Positions 12,378 through 19,934 of a stretch of DNA of 45,356 nt are shown here, in pieces. The notes below the pieces were generated by a model. It was given only the letters and a program-made list of their open reading frames with translations. It had not been told where the DNA came from and searched no databases. A program made the translations under genes and the position numbers. The first letter of the stretch is position 1. The number at the start of each line of letters is the position of its first letter. This DNA is from a virus, in IMG/VR virus record IMGVR_UViG_3300032224_001322, positions 1 to 45,356 of that record. One strand, written 5' to 3'.

Positions 12378-12772
12378 TAGACTTAGTGATTGATTTTGAT
12401 TCACAGGAAGACAAATCCAAGCTGTTCGGCATCCTTAAACATCTAAAGGGACGCCATGCCGTAGGAATAAAGAAAGACCGCAAAACTCGTTCTTTAGCCG
12501 AAAATCGCTACTACTGGGGAGTTGTGCTGACATATCTTGCTGACGAGACCGGGTATAGCAAAGAAGAGGCTCATCAAGTTTTTGGCAGAATGTTCCTCCG
12601 TTACGACAAGCAGATGTCCGATGGGACAACAGAAGCCTTTGTGCGTTCCACAACGTCCCTAAACACATTGGAATTTGAAGAGTATTTGGAAAAGATACGG
12701 ATATTTGCCCTTTCGGAACTGGGAACGTACATTCCACTCCCGAGCGAGATAGTCTATGAAACGAACCGCTAA
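12374..12772 (+). CDS. NinB-like recombination protein
   Basis: This 132-aa protein follows the NinB pattern: a short N-terminal strand, then 'RSLAENRYYWGVVLTYLADETGYSKEEAHQVF', 'TTSLNTLEFEEYLEKIRIFA' and 'ELGTYIPLPSE'. NinB of lambda (Orf) binds single-stranded DNA and helps RecA or Red recombinase loading in the recombination pathway. Gene order here (helicase, NinB, HNH) matches common phage recombination modules. It overlaps the next gene by 17 bases. Confidence 0.75.
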   Translation: MIDLVIDFDSQEDKSKLFGILKHLKGRHAVGIKKDRKTRSLAENRYYWGVVLTYLADETGYSKEEAHQVFGRMFLRYDKQMSDGTTEAFVRSTTSLNTLEFEEYLEKIRIFALSELGTYIPLPSEIVYETNR

Positions 12773-13151
12773 AAAAATATCAAAGCCCCGTGTAGAGCGT
12801 ACCCGGAATGGAGGAAGCGAGACTCACAGCCAACATATGGGCAAGATAAGGGCAGCTATGCGAAATCTCTCCCGTTGGTGGAAGCCTTTTGCCATTGCCC
12901 TGAAGGAAGCCTCTCACACCACTTATGTCGGCAAAGCCAAAAGAGTGATGTATTTATGCGCTTCCTGCAACAAGCTGCACGGAAGGAAGAATGTAGAAGT
13001 GAATCACATTGTTCCCGTTGGAAGCCTTAAAACCTATTCTGATTTGCCGGGTTTTTGTGAGCGGTTATTTGTAGAGGACATATCTCTTCTTGAGGTGGTT
13101 TGCAAGGAGTGCCATTCTGCCATTACCAGCGAACAGAGAAAGAAAGTTTGA
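12756..13151 (+). CDS. HNH-type endonuclease
   Basis: The protein has 131 aa. A basic N-terminus leads into a zinc-bound HNH fold: 'CASCNKLHGRKN' (CxxC), 'VEVNHIVPVGS' (the histidine of the beta strand) and 'VCKECHSAIT' (CxxCH). These fit nucleases placed beside NinB in phages, like NinG/Rap Holliday-junction enzymes, although NinG-specific features are not clear. It probably cuts branched or damaged DNA. It is the last gene before the promoter at 13170. Confidence 0.7.
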   Translation: MKRTAKKISKPRVERTRNGGSETHSQHMGKIRAAMRNLSRWWKPFAIALKEASHTTYVGKAKRVMYLCASCNKLHGRKNVEVNHIVPVGSLKTYSDLPGFCERLFVEDISLLEVVCKECHSAITSEQRKKV

Positions 13152-13169
13152 GTTGTGAAAATATTCCCA

Positions 13170-13177
13170 TAGTTTTG
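13170..13177 (+). promoter_or_regulatory. Bacteroidota-type promoter (-7 box TAGTTTTG)
   Basis: TAGTTTTG fits TAnnTTTG. The expected start is 13182, 12 bases before the ATG at 13194. It would drive the MazG-like, GroES and following small genes towards the terminase. Confidence 0.6.
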
Positions 13178-13193
13178 TGCGCTACACAGAATT

Positions 13194-13589
13194 ATGGAAA
13201 AGCAAATTTATCAAGTACTGGAATTCTATACGGCATTCAATCAGCCTATAGCCAACTCTCCCAAACACATCTCTTTAGAGCGGTCTTTTATGAGGCATCG
13301 CCTTCTTGATGAAGAGGTGGTGGAGCTGTTTGAAGCAGCCGTAAAAAAAGACATTGTGGAAGTGGCCGATGCCATAACGGATTGTCTTTACATCCTCATT
13401 GGCACGGCTATTGAATACGGTATTGCCGACAGGTTGTCCGAGTGTTTTGATGAGGTTCATCGGAGCAATATGAGCAAGTTGGACGACAATGGAAGCCCTA
13501 TTTATAGGGAAGACGGAAAAGTTATCAAATCAAATAATTATAAATCACCCAACCTAAACGATATAATATGGCCAACCATCCAAAAGTAA
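13194..13589 (+). CDS. MazG-like nucleotide pyrophosphohydrolase
   Basis: The protein has 131 aa. The all-alpha NTP pyrophosphatase pattern is clear: 'LLDEEVVELFEAAVKKD' supplies the EExxE metal ligands, 'EVADAITDCLYILIGTAIEYGI' the DxxD pair, and 'EVHRSNMSKLDDNGSPIYREDGKVIK' the substrate lid typical of the phosphoribosyl-ATP pyrophosphohydrolase/MazG-like phage branch. It would hydrolyse (d)NTPs, clean nucleotide pools or lower alarmone. It overlaps the GroES gene by 22 bases. Confidence 0.8.
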   Translation: MEKQIYQVLEFYTAFNQPIANSPKHISLERSFMRHRLLDEEVVELFEAAVKKDIVEVADAITDCLYILIGTAIEYGIADRLSECFDEVHRSNMSKLDDNGSPIYREDGKVIKSNNYKSPNLNDIIWPTIQK

Positions 13590-13843
13590 CGATGATTGAT
13601 ACCAGGGTTCTTGTCCTACCGGAGAAGGCCGCTGAGTTTTATGATGAGAAAGGCATCCTTGCCGTTCCGGACACCGCAAAAGAATCTCCTCCGCAGGGCG
13701 AGGTTGTTGCCATTGGAGGCAATGTGGAAGTGGTTAAAGTGGGGGACAAAGTTCTCTACACACGGAACTCAGGAGTAAGAGCCGAATTTAACAAAGCCGA
13801 ATACCTCATTATGAGGGAGATGGATATTCATTGCATTCTGTAA
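13568..13843 (+). CDS. groES: GroES-type co-chaperonin
   Basis: This 91-aa protein aligns along the whole GroES chain: 'DTRVLVLPEKAAE', mobile-loop 'EKGILAVPDTAKE', 'GEVVAIGGNVEVVKVGDKVLYTRNSG' and the C-terminal 'EYLIMREMDIHCIL'. The length is close to bacterial GroES (about 95). The loop's hydrophobic triplet, which docks on GroEL, reads Ile-Leu-Ala. Phage co-chaperonins such as T4 gp31 replace host GroES to fold the capsid protein. No GroEL gene is seen here, so it would work with host GroEL. Confidence 0.85.
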   Translation: MANHPKVTMIDTRVLVLPEKAAEFYDEKGILAVPDTAKESPPQGEVVAIGGNVEVVKVGDKVLYTRNSGVRAEFNKAEYLIMREMDIHCIL

Positions 13844-14484
13844 TGGCATTTATCGCACAATATACGGATAGCCTTCGCCCAGTCAGGGAATATCTTGTTG
13901 AAATCACCGGGATTTACAAGGACACAATTGAATATGGAACCCTCCTCCTACATAGTCCATCTAATATATTTAATGAGACTAATGGACTTTGCGAGGAGGG
14001 GACCATTGTAAAGGCTCCTCTGTCCGGAGATTCAAATGAGTCCTTCATAGGGAAGAAGGCTACCTTCTGGTTTTCGGAGGCGCATTCGGTCTACAAGGGA
14101 CATATGCCCAAGATTGATGGACACTTGCTTGTTCTGCCGAATAGCATCATTTCAATAGATGGTGATATGGTGGGGGAATACATTTACTGCAAGCCCATTG
14201 AAACGGCACGATCCGCAACAGGACTCATCATCCCGAACATTGAACTTGTTAGTTTCGACACTCTTCAGAAGCCTACGCAGAACATCCGTGAGTTTTACAC
14301 AGACAGAGGGATGGTAATGGGCAAGAATGAGCATTTCCCGGAAGGCACGGTGTTGTTCTGGGGCAATGAGGCAAATGTTCGGCTTGGATGGAACGGAGGC
14401 TTTCTTGTGAGAAAGAGAATGGTGCTATGTCACGGGGAGGATGCGATGAAGATGACATACATAAAAAACAAGATTGCAAGGTGA
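13843..14484 (+). CDS. second co-chaperonin-like protein with two GroES-like units
   Basis: The product is 213 aa, with a start that overlaps the GroES stop (TAATG). Two halves each show a GroES-like path. Residues about 9-95 have 'LRPVREYLVEITGIYKD', a loop with 'YGTLLLHSP' and 'GTIVKAPLSG'. Residues about 105-205 have 'YIYCKPIETARSATGLIIPN', 'DRGMVMGKNEHFPEGTVLFWGN' and a last strand 'FLVRKRMVLC'. Each half keeps a hydrophobic loop triplet (Leu-Leu-Leu, Leu-Ile-Ile). It may form mixed or large caps for host GroEL. The similarity is by pattern only, weaker than for the 13568 gene. Confidence 0.6.
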   Translation: MAFIAQYTDSLRPVREYLVEITGIYKDTIEYGTLLLHSPSNIFNETNGLCEEGTIVKAPLSGDSNESFIGKKATFWFSEAHSVYKGHMPKIDGHLLVLPNSIISIDGDMVGEYIYCKPIETARSATGLIIPNIELVSFDTLQKPTQNIREFYTDRGMVMGKNEHFPEGTVLFWGNEANVRLGWNGGFLVRKRMVLCHGEDAMKMTYIKNKIAR

Positions 14485-14741
14485 AGGTAGATGTGCCTTT
14501 GTTTAAGGAACGGAAAAGAATGGGCCGTCCCATCAAGTATGACTTTTCGGGGTTTAAAAAACCGAATGTCAAGTACATTATTTTCCCCCACCTTTCCATC
14601 AGGCACTATGATAGTATCAGAAGCACCTTTTGTCGCTGGAGAAGACTTGAAGGCGTGGAGGGCAGATTTGAATATGATTTTGTTGATGCCACAGAGAAAG
14701 ACCCGTGTGCAATAGTGATATGGAGATCGGGAATGTTTTAA
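14427..14741 (+). CDS. hypothetical small basic protein (MGRPIKYDF motif)
   Basis: The start is uncertain. The ATG at 14427 gives 104 aa but overlaps the preceding gene by 58 bases. The ATG at 14520 gives 73 aa beginning 'MGRPIKYDFSGFKKPNVKYI' and avoids the overlap. The core has 'HYDSIRSTFCRWRRLEG' and 'CAIVIWRSGMF', a helix followed by strands that resembles small DNA-binding or regulatory proteins. Not assigned to a family. Confidence 0.5.
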   Translation: MSRGGCDEDDIHKKQDCKVKVDVPLFKERKRMGRPIKYDFSGFKKPNVKYIIFPHLSIRHYDSIRSTFCRWRRLEGVEGRFEYDFVDATEKDPCAIVIWRSGMF

Positions 14742-15046
14742 ATGAGAACATATGGCTTTATTACAACGAGCATAGGGTTGGAAGATTTAGGTTCTACCAA
14801 TTTGATGAATTCTTTTCTCAAGGCATCCAATTCTACCCATATGCTCATTTGCATGAACTAAAAAGGTCATGGAGGATAACAAGAAAGCTGCTAAAAACAA
14901 GAGCAAAACCCAGGGCAAGGATGGGGCAGAGCGGAAATCAGAAGGGCATATTCATCTACCGCCTTCCAAGGATAGTTGGAGAAGAGTCTTTAATGAAACG
15001 CTTAGATGCTACGAAGTTTATGTCCGAAAAAGTAATGTTCTTGTAG
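14720..15046 (+). CDS. hypothetical protein, overlapping ORF
   Basis: The product is 108 aa from the ATG at 14720. The first half ('NVLNENIWLYYNEHRVGRFRFYQFDEF') looks like ordinary protein. From about residue 50 it turns strongly basic and overlaps the next ORF by 178 bases in another frame, so its C-terminal half may be non-native. It could be a real overlap or a frame break. No family recognised. Confidence 0.4.
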   Translation: MEIGNVLNENIWLYYNEHRVGRFRFYQFDEFFSQGIQFYPYAHLHELKRSWRITRKLLKTRAKPRARMGQSGNQKGIFIYRLPRIVGEESLMKRLDATKFMSEKVMFL

Positions 15047-15321
15047 CAACAGGAATAGGCAACACAGGCGACAGCTTCCTTATAGGGGCATTGCCCGTGA
15101 TAATGTCATTATATGAAAAACTGCTTAAAGAGATAGAGAATGGCGAAGTCAAGGAAGAAACATTCAGAGGAGCAAAATACATCCTCAGCAAGTTTAGGGA
15201 GAATATCAGAAAAAGCGAGTCCGTGGGTAAATCTAATCTACTCAGACTCGATTCCGCTGAGTTTGACCTGGGACGGCAGGGTGGCGGAAGTTACACGGAG
15301 GATGGGATATTCTCTGAGTGA
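14869..15321 (+). CDS. hypothetical protein, overlapping ORF
   Basis: The protein has 150 aa. A Lys-rich head ('MEDNKKAAKNKSKTQGKDG') is followed by 'SWRRVFNETLRCYEVYVRKSNV' and a helical 'ALPVIMSLYEKLLKEIENGEV'. It overlaps the previous ORF by 178 bases and the next by 182. It may be a small structural or packaging factor because it lies shortly before the large terminase gene, but nothing specific is recognised. Confidence 0.5.
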   Translation: MEDNKKAAKNKSKTQGKDGAERKSEGHIHLPPSKDSWRRVFNETLRCYEVYVRKSNVLVATGIGNTGDSFLIGALPVIMSLYEKLLKEIENGEVKEETFRGAKYILSKFRENIRKSESVGKSNLLRLDSAEFDLGRQGGGSYTEDGIFSE

Positions 15322-15700
15322 TGATGAATTAAGAAACGCAAGCCGGGAGTATTTCCTTCACAATATGAAGGCAGAGGCTTATTGGAGTATGGTGATGATG
15401 TACCACAATGTTTGTGAGTCCATCCGTACTCCTGAGTTCTCCGGGGAGGGGAAAGCCAGCAATGAGAATTCCTCTTACAAGGTGAAGATTGACAATAGCC
15501 TTAAATTGAAGCCGGTGATGGATGAGATTCGCAGGATAGCGGATGACTTGTTCAAGAAGAATGAGGTTGCAGAAACTGACTTTAATGCTGGCAAGATTGA
15601 AAGTGATTTTGGCGAAGGCGCATTGGAAGCCGCATTGAGAGAGGTGAACAATGAAAGTAGCAATAGTAAAGCAAAAAGAAAAGAAGCGGAGGAAGCCTAA
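15140..15700 (+). CDS. hypothetical protein; possible small terminase
   Basis: The protein has 186 aa. A Ser/Lys-rich start is followed by 'IPLSLTWDGRVAEVTRRMGYSLSDDELRNASREYFLHNM', a helix-turn-helix-like stretch, then a long helical region ('LKPVMDEIRRIADDLFKKNEV') and an acidic end. Small terminases bind packaging DNA with an N-terminal HTH and usually precede the large subunit, so this is the best local candidate. The assignment rests mainly on position. Confidence 0.45.
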   Translation: MAKSRKKHSEEQNTSSASLGRISEKASPWVNLIYSDSIPLSLTWDGRVAEVTRRMGYSLSDDELRNASREYFLHNMKAEAYWSMVMMYHNVCESIRTPEFSGEGKASNENSSYKVKIDNSLKLKPVMDEIRRIADDLFKKNEVAETDFNAGKIESDFGEGALEAALREVNNESSNSKAKRKEAEEA

Positions 15701-16028
15701 GCGAGAGCAGTTCATCCTTCTAAGCAGAGTATTATGGGACACTCCTGTCGGGCATTTGGCTTCTGTGAACAAGGCGGCTTTCGTGGCGAAAACCTACATA
15801 GAATTCCGCAAATACATCAAGCATATGTATCGGGGATGCTTTATGCTTGTCAACGAGAGCAAAACCCATTGGATATTAAAACGAGTTAAAAATGAAAAGG
15901 GCCATTCCGAAAAGGATAAAGCAGATAGAAGAAGGCGATTTTATTTACCTCAAAGGGCTGTACGCTACCGCCAAATGGGAAGTGGTGAAGGTGGAGAACG
16001 GGAAGGCTCACATGAAAATGGTGAATGA
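15651..16028 (+). CDS. hypothetical basic protein, overlapping ORF
   Basis: This 125-aa ORF is very basic. Residues 1-80 ('KKRRKPKREQFILLSRVLWD', 'MYRGCFMLVNESKTHWILKR') look plausible. The last 45 ('DRRRRFYLPQRAVRYRQMG') overlap the next gene by 137 bases and look like its shadow. The gene may end earlier in vivo through a sequence error, or the overlap may be real. Function unknown. Confidence 0.4.
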   Translation: MKVAIVKQKEKKRRKPKREQFILLSRVLWDTPVGHLASVNKAAFVAKTYIEFRKYIKHMYRGCFMLVNESKTHWILKRVKNEKGHSEKDKADRRRRFYLPQRAVRYRQMGSGEGGEREGSHENGE

Positions 16029-16329
16029 GAGCAAGGAATACATCCATCCGGAACTATCATATGAAATAGGGAAGCCATTGTTCAAAAAGGGGCTTAGAGC
16101 CTTTCCTTATAGCAGCTTGCTTGAAAGGGACTGGAAGGCATATCAGGCAAAGAAGGAAATGATGGCTTTGTTCAATTCAATGGACAGACTCAGCAGGAAA
16201 TTGCCTAATATGCAGAATAGTGCCAGAATCCTATATTGCAAGAGTATAATAGAGAAGTTCCTCACGGAGATGAGGGAGGCTTTGCGTAAAAAGAACGATG
16301 CTTGGAAAGAATACAGAATTAAGGAATAA
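15892..16329 (+). CDS. hypothetical protein upstream of terminase
   Basis: This 145-aa protein has an N-terminal beta part ('EGDFIYLKGLYATAKWEVVKVENGKAHMKMV') that resembles small SH3-like folds, and a long C-terminal helix pair ('AKKEMMALFNSMDRLSRKL', 'FLTEMREALRKKNDAWKEY'). It overlaps the terminase start by 32 bases and is probably translated with it. Not assigned. Confidence 0.55.
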   Translation: MKRAIPKRIKQIEEGDFIYLKGLYATAKWEVVKVENGKAHMKMVNESKEYIHPELSYEIGKPLFKKGLRAFPYSSLLERDWKAYQAKKEMMALFNSMDRLSRKLPNMQNSARILYCKSIIEKFLTEMREALRKKNDAWKEYRIKE

Positions 16330-18520
16330 GAAGCTTGAGGAGACAATCTGGAATCTCAAGTGTATTACACCTCCCATTCCGGAGGACTTAACTCTTGTTC
16401 CGGGGTATGGCGATCTAAAGGCAAAGTACAAGCGGACTCCCATCCCGGATTATATGGCAATTGAAAAGAGCCAAATCCAAGCGGATGGCTCTATTTACTA
16501 CACTCCTCTTCAGCAACAGTTCATCAAGGATGAGATTAAGAAGATATTCCATTCCGGAGAGTGGGCTTACATCAGGGGAGTTCTGACATGGATAAATCCG
16601 TGGATGTACTTTGGATTAAACTATTGGAGACCGGCCGTTGAAACCAATGATGGCTTTCTTGAATACAGAGAAAGGCAGAGAAAGATTCTTCATTTCTGTT
16701 GGAATGTATATCAGAACCACAAGGAACTTGGTGTAATCTATCTGAAGGGTCGTCAGGAAGGATTGTCCACTTGGGGACACCTGATAATGTTTTGGCTTGC
16801 CATTCGTGCTGAAAGGCAGAACATAGGACTTTCATCTTCTGACCAAAAGTTGGCTGATGAGAACTTTGATGAACTGATTGCAAAGCCTGTAAACGCATTG
16901 CCTATTTGGTTGATTCCTGTACACAGGATGAACAAAAACGAATTGCTTCTTGTTGAGCCACCGGAGAGGCAATCGAAAACTAAGAAAACTACCAGCGTTT
17001 CCAAAGCACTCGGAGGTTCCATCAGGCTTCGTGCCTTGACAAAGCGAGGATGGGATGGTAAACGATTGAACGGACTATTTGCCGATGAAGGCGGTAAATG
17101 GGTACTTGTCCAAATCACCAAATGGTGGTCTAAGCAGGTGAGGGCTTTGATGGTGAATGGCCGCAAAAGGGGATTTGCCTTCTTTCCAACTACAACGGAG
17201 GAAGGAGACCAGGGAGGAGCAGAGTTTCAAAAGTTTTATGATCAGGCAAACATTGAAACACGGCAGGATGGCAAATATCCCACCACCACAAACAAACTCA
17301 TAAGCCTTTTCCTCCCGGCTTATATGGGACTCCCTGGATGGACAGATGCCTATGGGAATGACATTGTTGACTATCCTGATGATGAGCAATGGGAGTGGAT
17401 GCAGAGGCACGGCCACGATGAAAGGATAGGAGCGAAGGATAAGTTGATGCGAGACCGCCAGCAATTGCTTGATGCCGGACTTGATGACTTGTATGCGGAG
17501 GAATGCAGACAGAATCCATTCACTCCGGCTGATGCCTTCAATAGTCTTAATGAGCATTGCCCATTTGATGTCACCATTCTTCAATCCCTAAAAAGAACTG
17601 CCGACACGAAAGAGGTTCAGGACAGAATCCGTACCGGGTATTTCTACTGGCTTGACCCAAGGGAAAGGACGGTTGTTGGATGGAGGGATGATTCCAAAGG
17701 GCCGATAGAAAGAACCTGGGAGCCAGCGGCACAACTCATCAACAGAACAACATCAAGGAGAGGCATTAAAGCACCTACCAATGGGAAGATAGGCGCATTA
17801 GGTGTTGACCCCTATCTGAAGGCAAGCACCAAGACCAAGGGGTCAAGGATGGCTATTACTGGCAAGTTGTATTACAACAAAGCCTATGAGGAGCAGAACC
17901 GCAAGGAGAGGCTTTCCTCCGGAAACAACATTCCGAACTACTTCCCCACACCATCCGTATTCCTGTCATTCCTGCATAGGTCGCCTGATATGAATGCCGA
18001 CCTTGACCAGCTTCTTATGGCTGCCGTTTATTATTCTATGCCTGTTGTCCTTGAGAACAACACTTCCATTTCTGTGGAAAACTTCTTCCACGCAAGAGGC
18101 TATGGAGGATTCCTTTTGAGGGAGGCAGAGATATTAAATGAATCAAGTCCTACGCAGTCGCAATGGGACACCATAGGAATCCACACGGGAGGAGAGGGGC
18201 AGGGATCGGATGCCGTGAGAAGAGGGGCAACCTATTTTAATGACTTCCTGCGTGGGGATGCCTTGTATCTGGGAGACCACACTTACAGCATTGCTGAGGA
18301 ACCCATCCGCTATCCGTTTCTCAATAACATCAATGACAATATGCAGTTTGACATAACGGACAGAACGAAGAGCGATGCCACTATGTCCACAATTATGGTG
18401 CATTTTTATGAGTTCAACATAAACGAATACAACAATCCGTTCCTCACAATTGACCGCCCGACAAGCAATGCAGGAAGGCTTTTCCCCAAAGGGACATTTC
18501 TCAGAAGAAGGGTGGGGTAA
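16298..18520 (+). CDS. terL: terminase large subunit
   Basis: This 740-aa ATP-driven DNA packaging motor has the usual two parts. The ATPase half has a degenerate Walker A 'YLKGRQEGLST' (about 148-158), 'LSSSDQKLADENFDEL' and Walker B 'GLFADEGGKW' (about 258-268). The C-terminal nuclease half begins near residue 497 ('IGALGVDPYLKAS') and includes 'PVVLENNTSISVENFF' (about 580). It is longer than many TerL (450-600 aa). It cuts and threads concatemeric DNA through the portal (39344). A promoter and small gene follow at once. Confidence 0.85.
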   Translation: MLGKNTELRNKKLEETIWNLKCITPPIPEDLTLVPGYGDLKAKYKRTPIPDYMAIEKSQIQADGSIYYTPLQQQFIKDEIKKIFHSGEWAYIRGVLTWINPWMYFGLNYWRPAVETNDGFLEYRERQRKILHFCWNVYQNHKELGVIYLKGRQEGLSTWGHLIMFWLAIRAERQNIGLSSSDQKLADENFDELIAKPVNALPIWLIPVHRMNKNELLLVEPPERQSKTKKTTSVSKALGGSIRLRALTKRGWDGKRLNGLFADEGGKWVLVQITKWWSKQVRALMVNGRKRGFAFFPTTTEEGDQGGAEFQKFYDQANIETRQDGKYPTTTNKLISLFLPAYMGLPGWTDAYGNDIVDYPDDEQWEWMQRHGHDERIGAKDKLMRDRQQLLDAGLDDLYAEECRQNPFTPADAFNSLNEHCPFDVTILQSLKRTADTKEVQDRIRTGYFYWLDPRERTVVGWRDDSKGPIERTWEPAAQLINRTTSRRGIKAPTNGKIGALGVDPYLKASTKTKGSRMAITGKLYYNKAYEEQNRKERLSSGNNIPNYFPTPSVFLSFLHRSPDMNADLDQLLMAAVYYSMPVVLENNTSISVENFFHARGYGGFLLREAEILNESSPTQSQWDTIGIHTGGEGQGSDAVRRGATYFNDFLRGDALYLGDHTYSIAEEPIRYPFLNNINDNMQFDITDRTKSDATMSTIMVHFYEFNINEYNNPFLTIDRPTSNAGRLFPKGTFLRRRVG

Positions 18521-18550
18521 AAAATTTTTTCAAAGCACCTTGAAATTTTG

Positions 18551-18558
18551 TAATTTTG
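18551..18558 (+). promoter_or_regulatory. Bacteroidota-type promoter (-7 box TAATTTTG)
   Basis: TAATTTTG is followed by a start site near 18563 and a 20-base A/T-rich leader before the ATG at 18584. With the terminator at 18863 it makes a one-gene transcription unit. Confidence 0.65.
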
Positions 18559-18583
18559 GGCTTCACTAAAAACATTTATCTCA

Positions 18584-18829
18584 ATGGCTCTTCTTAAAAT
18601 GTATGCTACCGTTAATACTCTTACCGGTGCTTCTATAGCTGGCGGTTCTACTTATGTTGTGTACAACACAGATAATATCATTTGGGGAACTCTTGCTTCC
18701 AAGACCGGCACTACGGCTTCCAGTTCTTTTGATTATGTCAATGCCAATGGAACTATAGGCCCGGCTCGTGTTAAAGCCTCTGTAGGTCTTATCCTTGCCT
18801 CTGCCGGAGCATTGACTCTGAACGGTTAA
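18584..18829 (+). CDS. 81-aa protein, probably abundant virion component
   Basis: This small Gly/Ala/Ser/Thr-rich protein ('ATVNTLTGASIAGGSTYVVYN', 'GTTASSSFDYVNANGTIG') looks all-beta and lacks charged helices. It has its own promoter (18551) and terminator (18863). It uses codons such as CGT, GCT and CTT that are also favoured in the capsid-like gene at 42604, unlike most of the phage. Together these point to high late expression, for example a head decoration or spike protein. No family is recognised. Confidence 0.55.
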   Translation: MALLKMYATVNTLTGASIAGGSTYVVYNTDNIIWGTLASKTGTTASSSFDYVNANGTIGPARVKASVGLILASAGALTLNG

Positions 18830-18862
18830 TAGCCGGAATTAAAAGAGAGGTCATTAAGAATG

Positions 18863-18900
18863 AGCCGCCATTCACAAGATGGCGGCTATATTTGTTTTAT
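18863..18900 (+). terminator. strong terminator between convergent genes
   Basis: A 9-bp perfect stem (AGCCGCCAT 18863-18871, ATGGCGGCT 18879-18887, loop of seven) is followed by ATATTTGTTTTATTT. It separates the + strand 81-aa gene from the reverse-strand sugar-gene cassette, which ends at 18897 inside the T-rich tract. Confidence 0.8.
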
Positions 18901-19934
18901 TTCACATCCTTAAAATATTCATCATAATTCTCAGACCCAATATATCCCGGCTTTGAGTATTCGCTTATGATGGACATATTGTACTTGTTATCTTCAAAGC
19001 CAGAAGGGGTTGTCCACTCAGCTCCGTGTGGGAAGTGGTAACAGATATTATAAGGCAATTTGTGTTTAATTCTGTCTGCCCAGAAGTTGTCCCAGGCAAC
19101 ACGGCCAAGCTTTAAAGGTACATTAATCAATTCGGCTATGCAGGAAGCATTAGGCCGGAAGGCAAACAAGTCTATGCCTTCATATTCCGGAAGGGAGCAA
19201 ATCTCGCTGAACTTCAATATGCCATCTGAAATGCAATCCACTCTCTTTGCATAACAAGCATCAATATTGTGGGTGTCCATATGGTTCCGCAGGATGGCAG
19301 TTGCTTCTGGAACAAGGCAGATGTCCCGGTTCATAATAATCAGAATGTCATCCGGATGAGAGAAGCAGCTAATGCCATCCTGTAGCATATCGCTTACTAA
19401 AGGCCATCCCTCTGAGGAGTGTAAGAGCAATTTTGAATGGACATCATTTGTCATCATTTTGCTCCAACTGAATGATGCCAAGCCATATCTCCCCATAGTG
19501 TGTGTCTCCTGTGTCTGATATTCATTCACAAGGATGTATGTAGCAGCGGCATTCAAATCGTGATGCTGCCTGACGGGGGTGTTTCTTCCTATGCAGGCAA
19601 TCAATTGAGAAGGCTCAAAGGCAATAACATCCTGAGTGAAAACTCCAATAGTTGTTGGCTTAGGAGTAGCCTGCACCCAAGGAACACTACGGGCAATCAG
19701 AATACTTGGCTTGTCGCATAGATGGAACTGGAGGCTGTCATTAAGAATGTAGAGGGTGTCCTCCTGATTCATATCATCACGGAACTTGATGAATCCATCC
19801 GTATGAGCTTTGTAGATTTCAAAAGGAATCTGAAGAGCATTTAGCGCATAGCGGATGTTTATGAGAACAGCTTTATTCTCAATCTTGCTTGAAGCCCCAT
19901 CAAGAGCTATGATGGCTTTTTTATAGTTGTGCAT
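18897..19934 (-). CDS. putative glycosyltransferase-like protein
   Basis: This 345-aa protein is the last gene of the reverse-strand cassette. It lacks clear TM segments. The central 'HPDDILIIMNRDICLVPEATAILRNHM' (about 195-220) resembles the DxD-type donor site of GT-A glycosyltransferases. 'IDLFAFRPNASCIAEL' and 'GRVAWDNFWADRIKHKL' later in the chain resemble acceptor regions. It overlaps the upstream methyltransferase-like gene by 14 bases. It probably modifies sugars on the virion, phage DNA or host surface; this is inferred from fold hints and neighbours. Confidence 0.5.
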   Translation of the reverse strand: MHNYKKAIIALDGASSKIENKAVLINIRYALNALQIPFEIYKAHTDGFIKFRDDMNQEDTLYILNDSLQFHLCDKPSILIARSVPWVQATPKPTTIGVFTQDVIAFEPSQLIACIGRNTPVRQHHDLNAAATYILVNEYQTQETHTMGRYGLASFSWSKMMTNDVHSKLLLHSSEGWPLVSDMLQDGISCFSHPDDILIIMNRDICLVPEATAILRNHMDTHNIDACYAKRVDCISDGILKFSEICSLPEYEGIDLFAFRPNASCIAELINVPLKLGRVAWDNFWADRIKHKLPYNICYHFPHGAEWTTPSGFEDNKYNMSIISEYSKPGYIGSENYDEYFKDVK

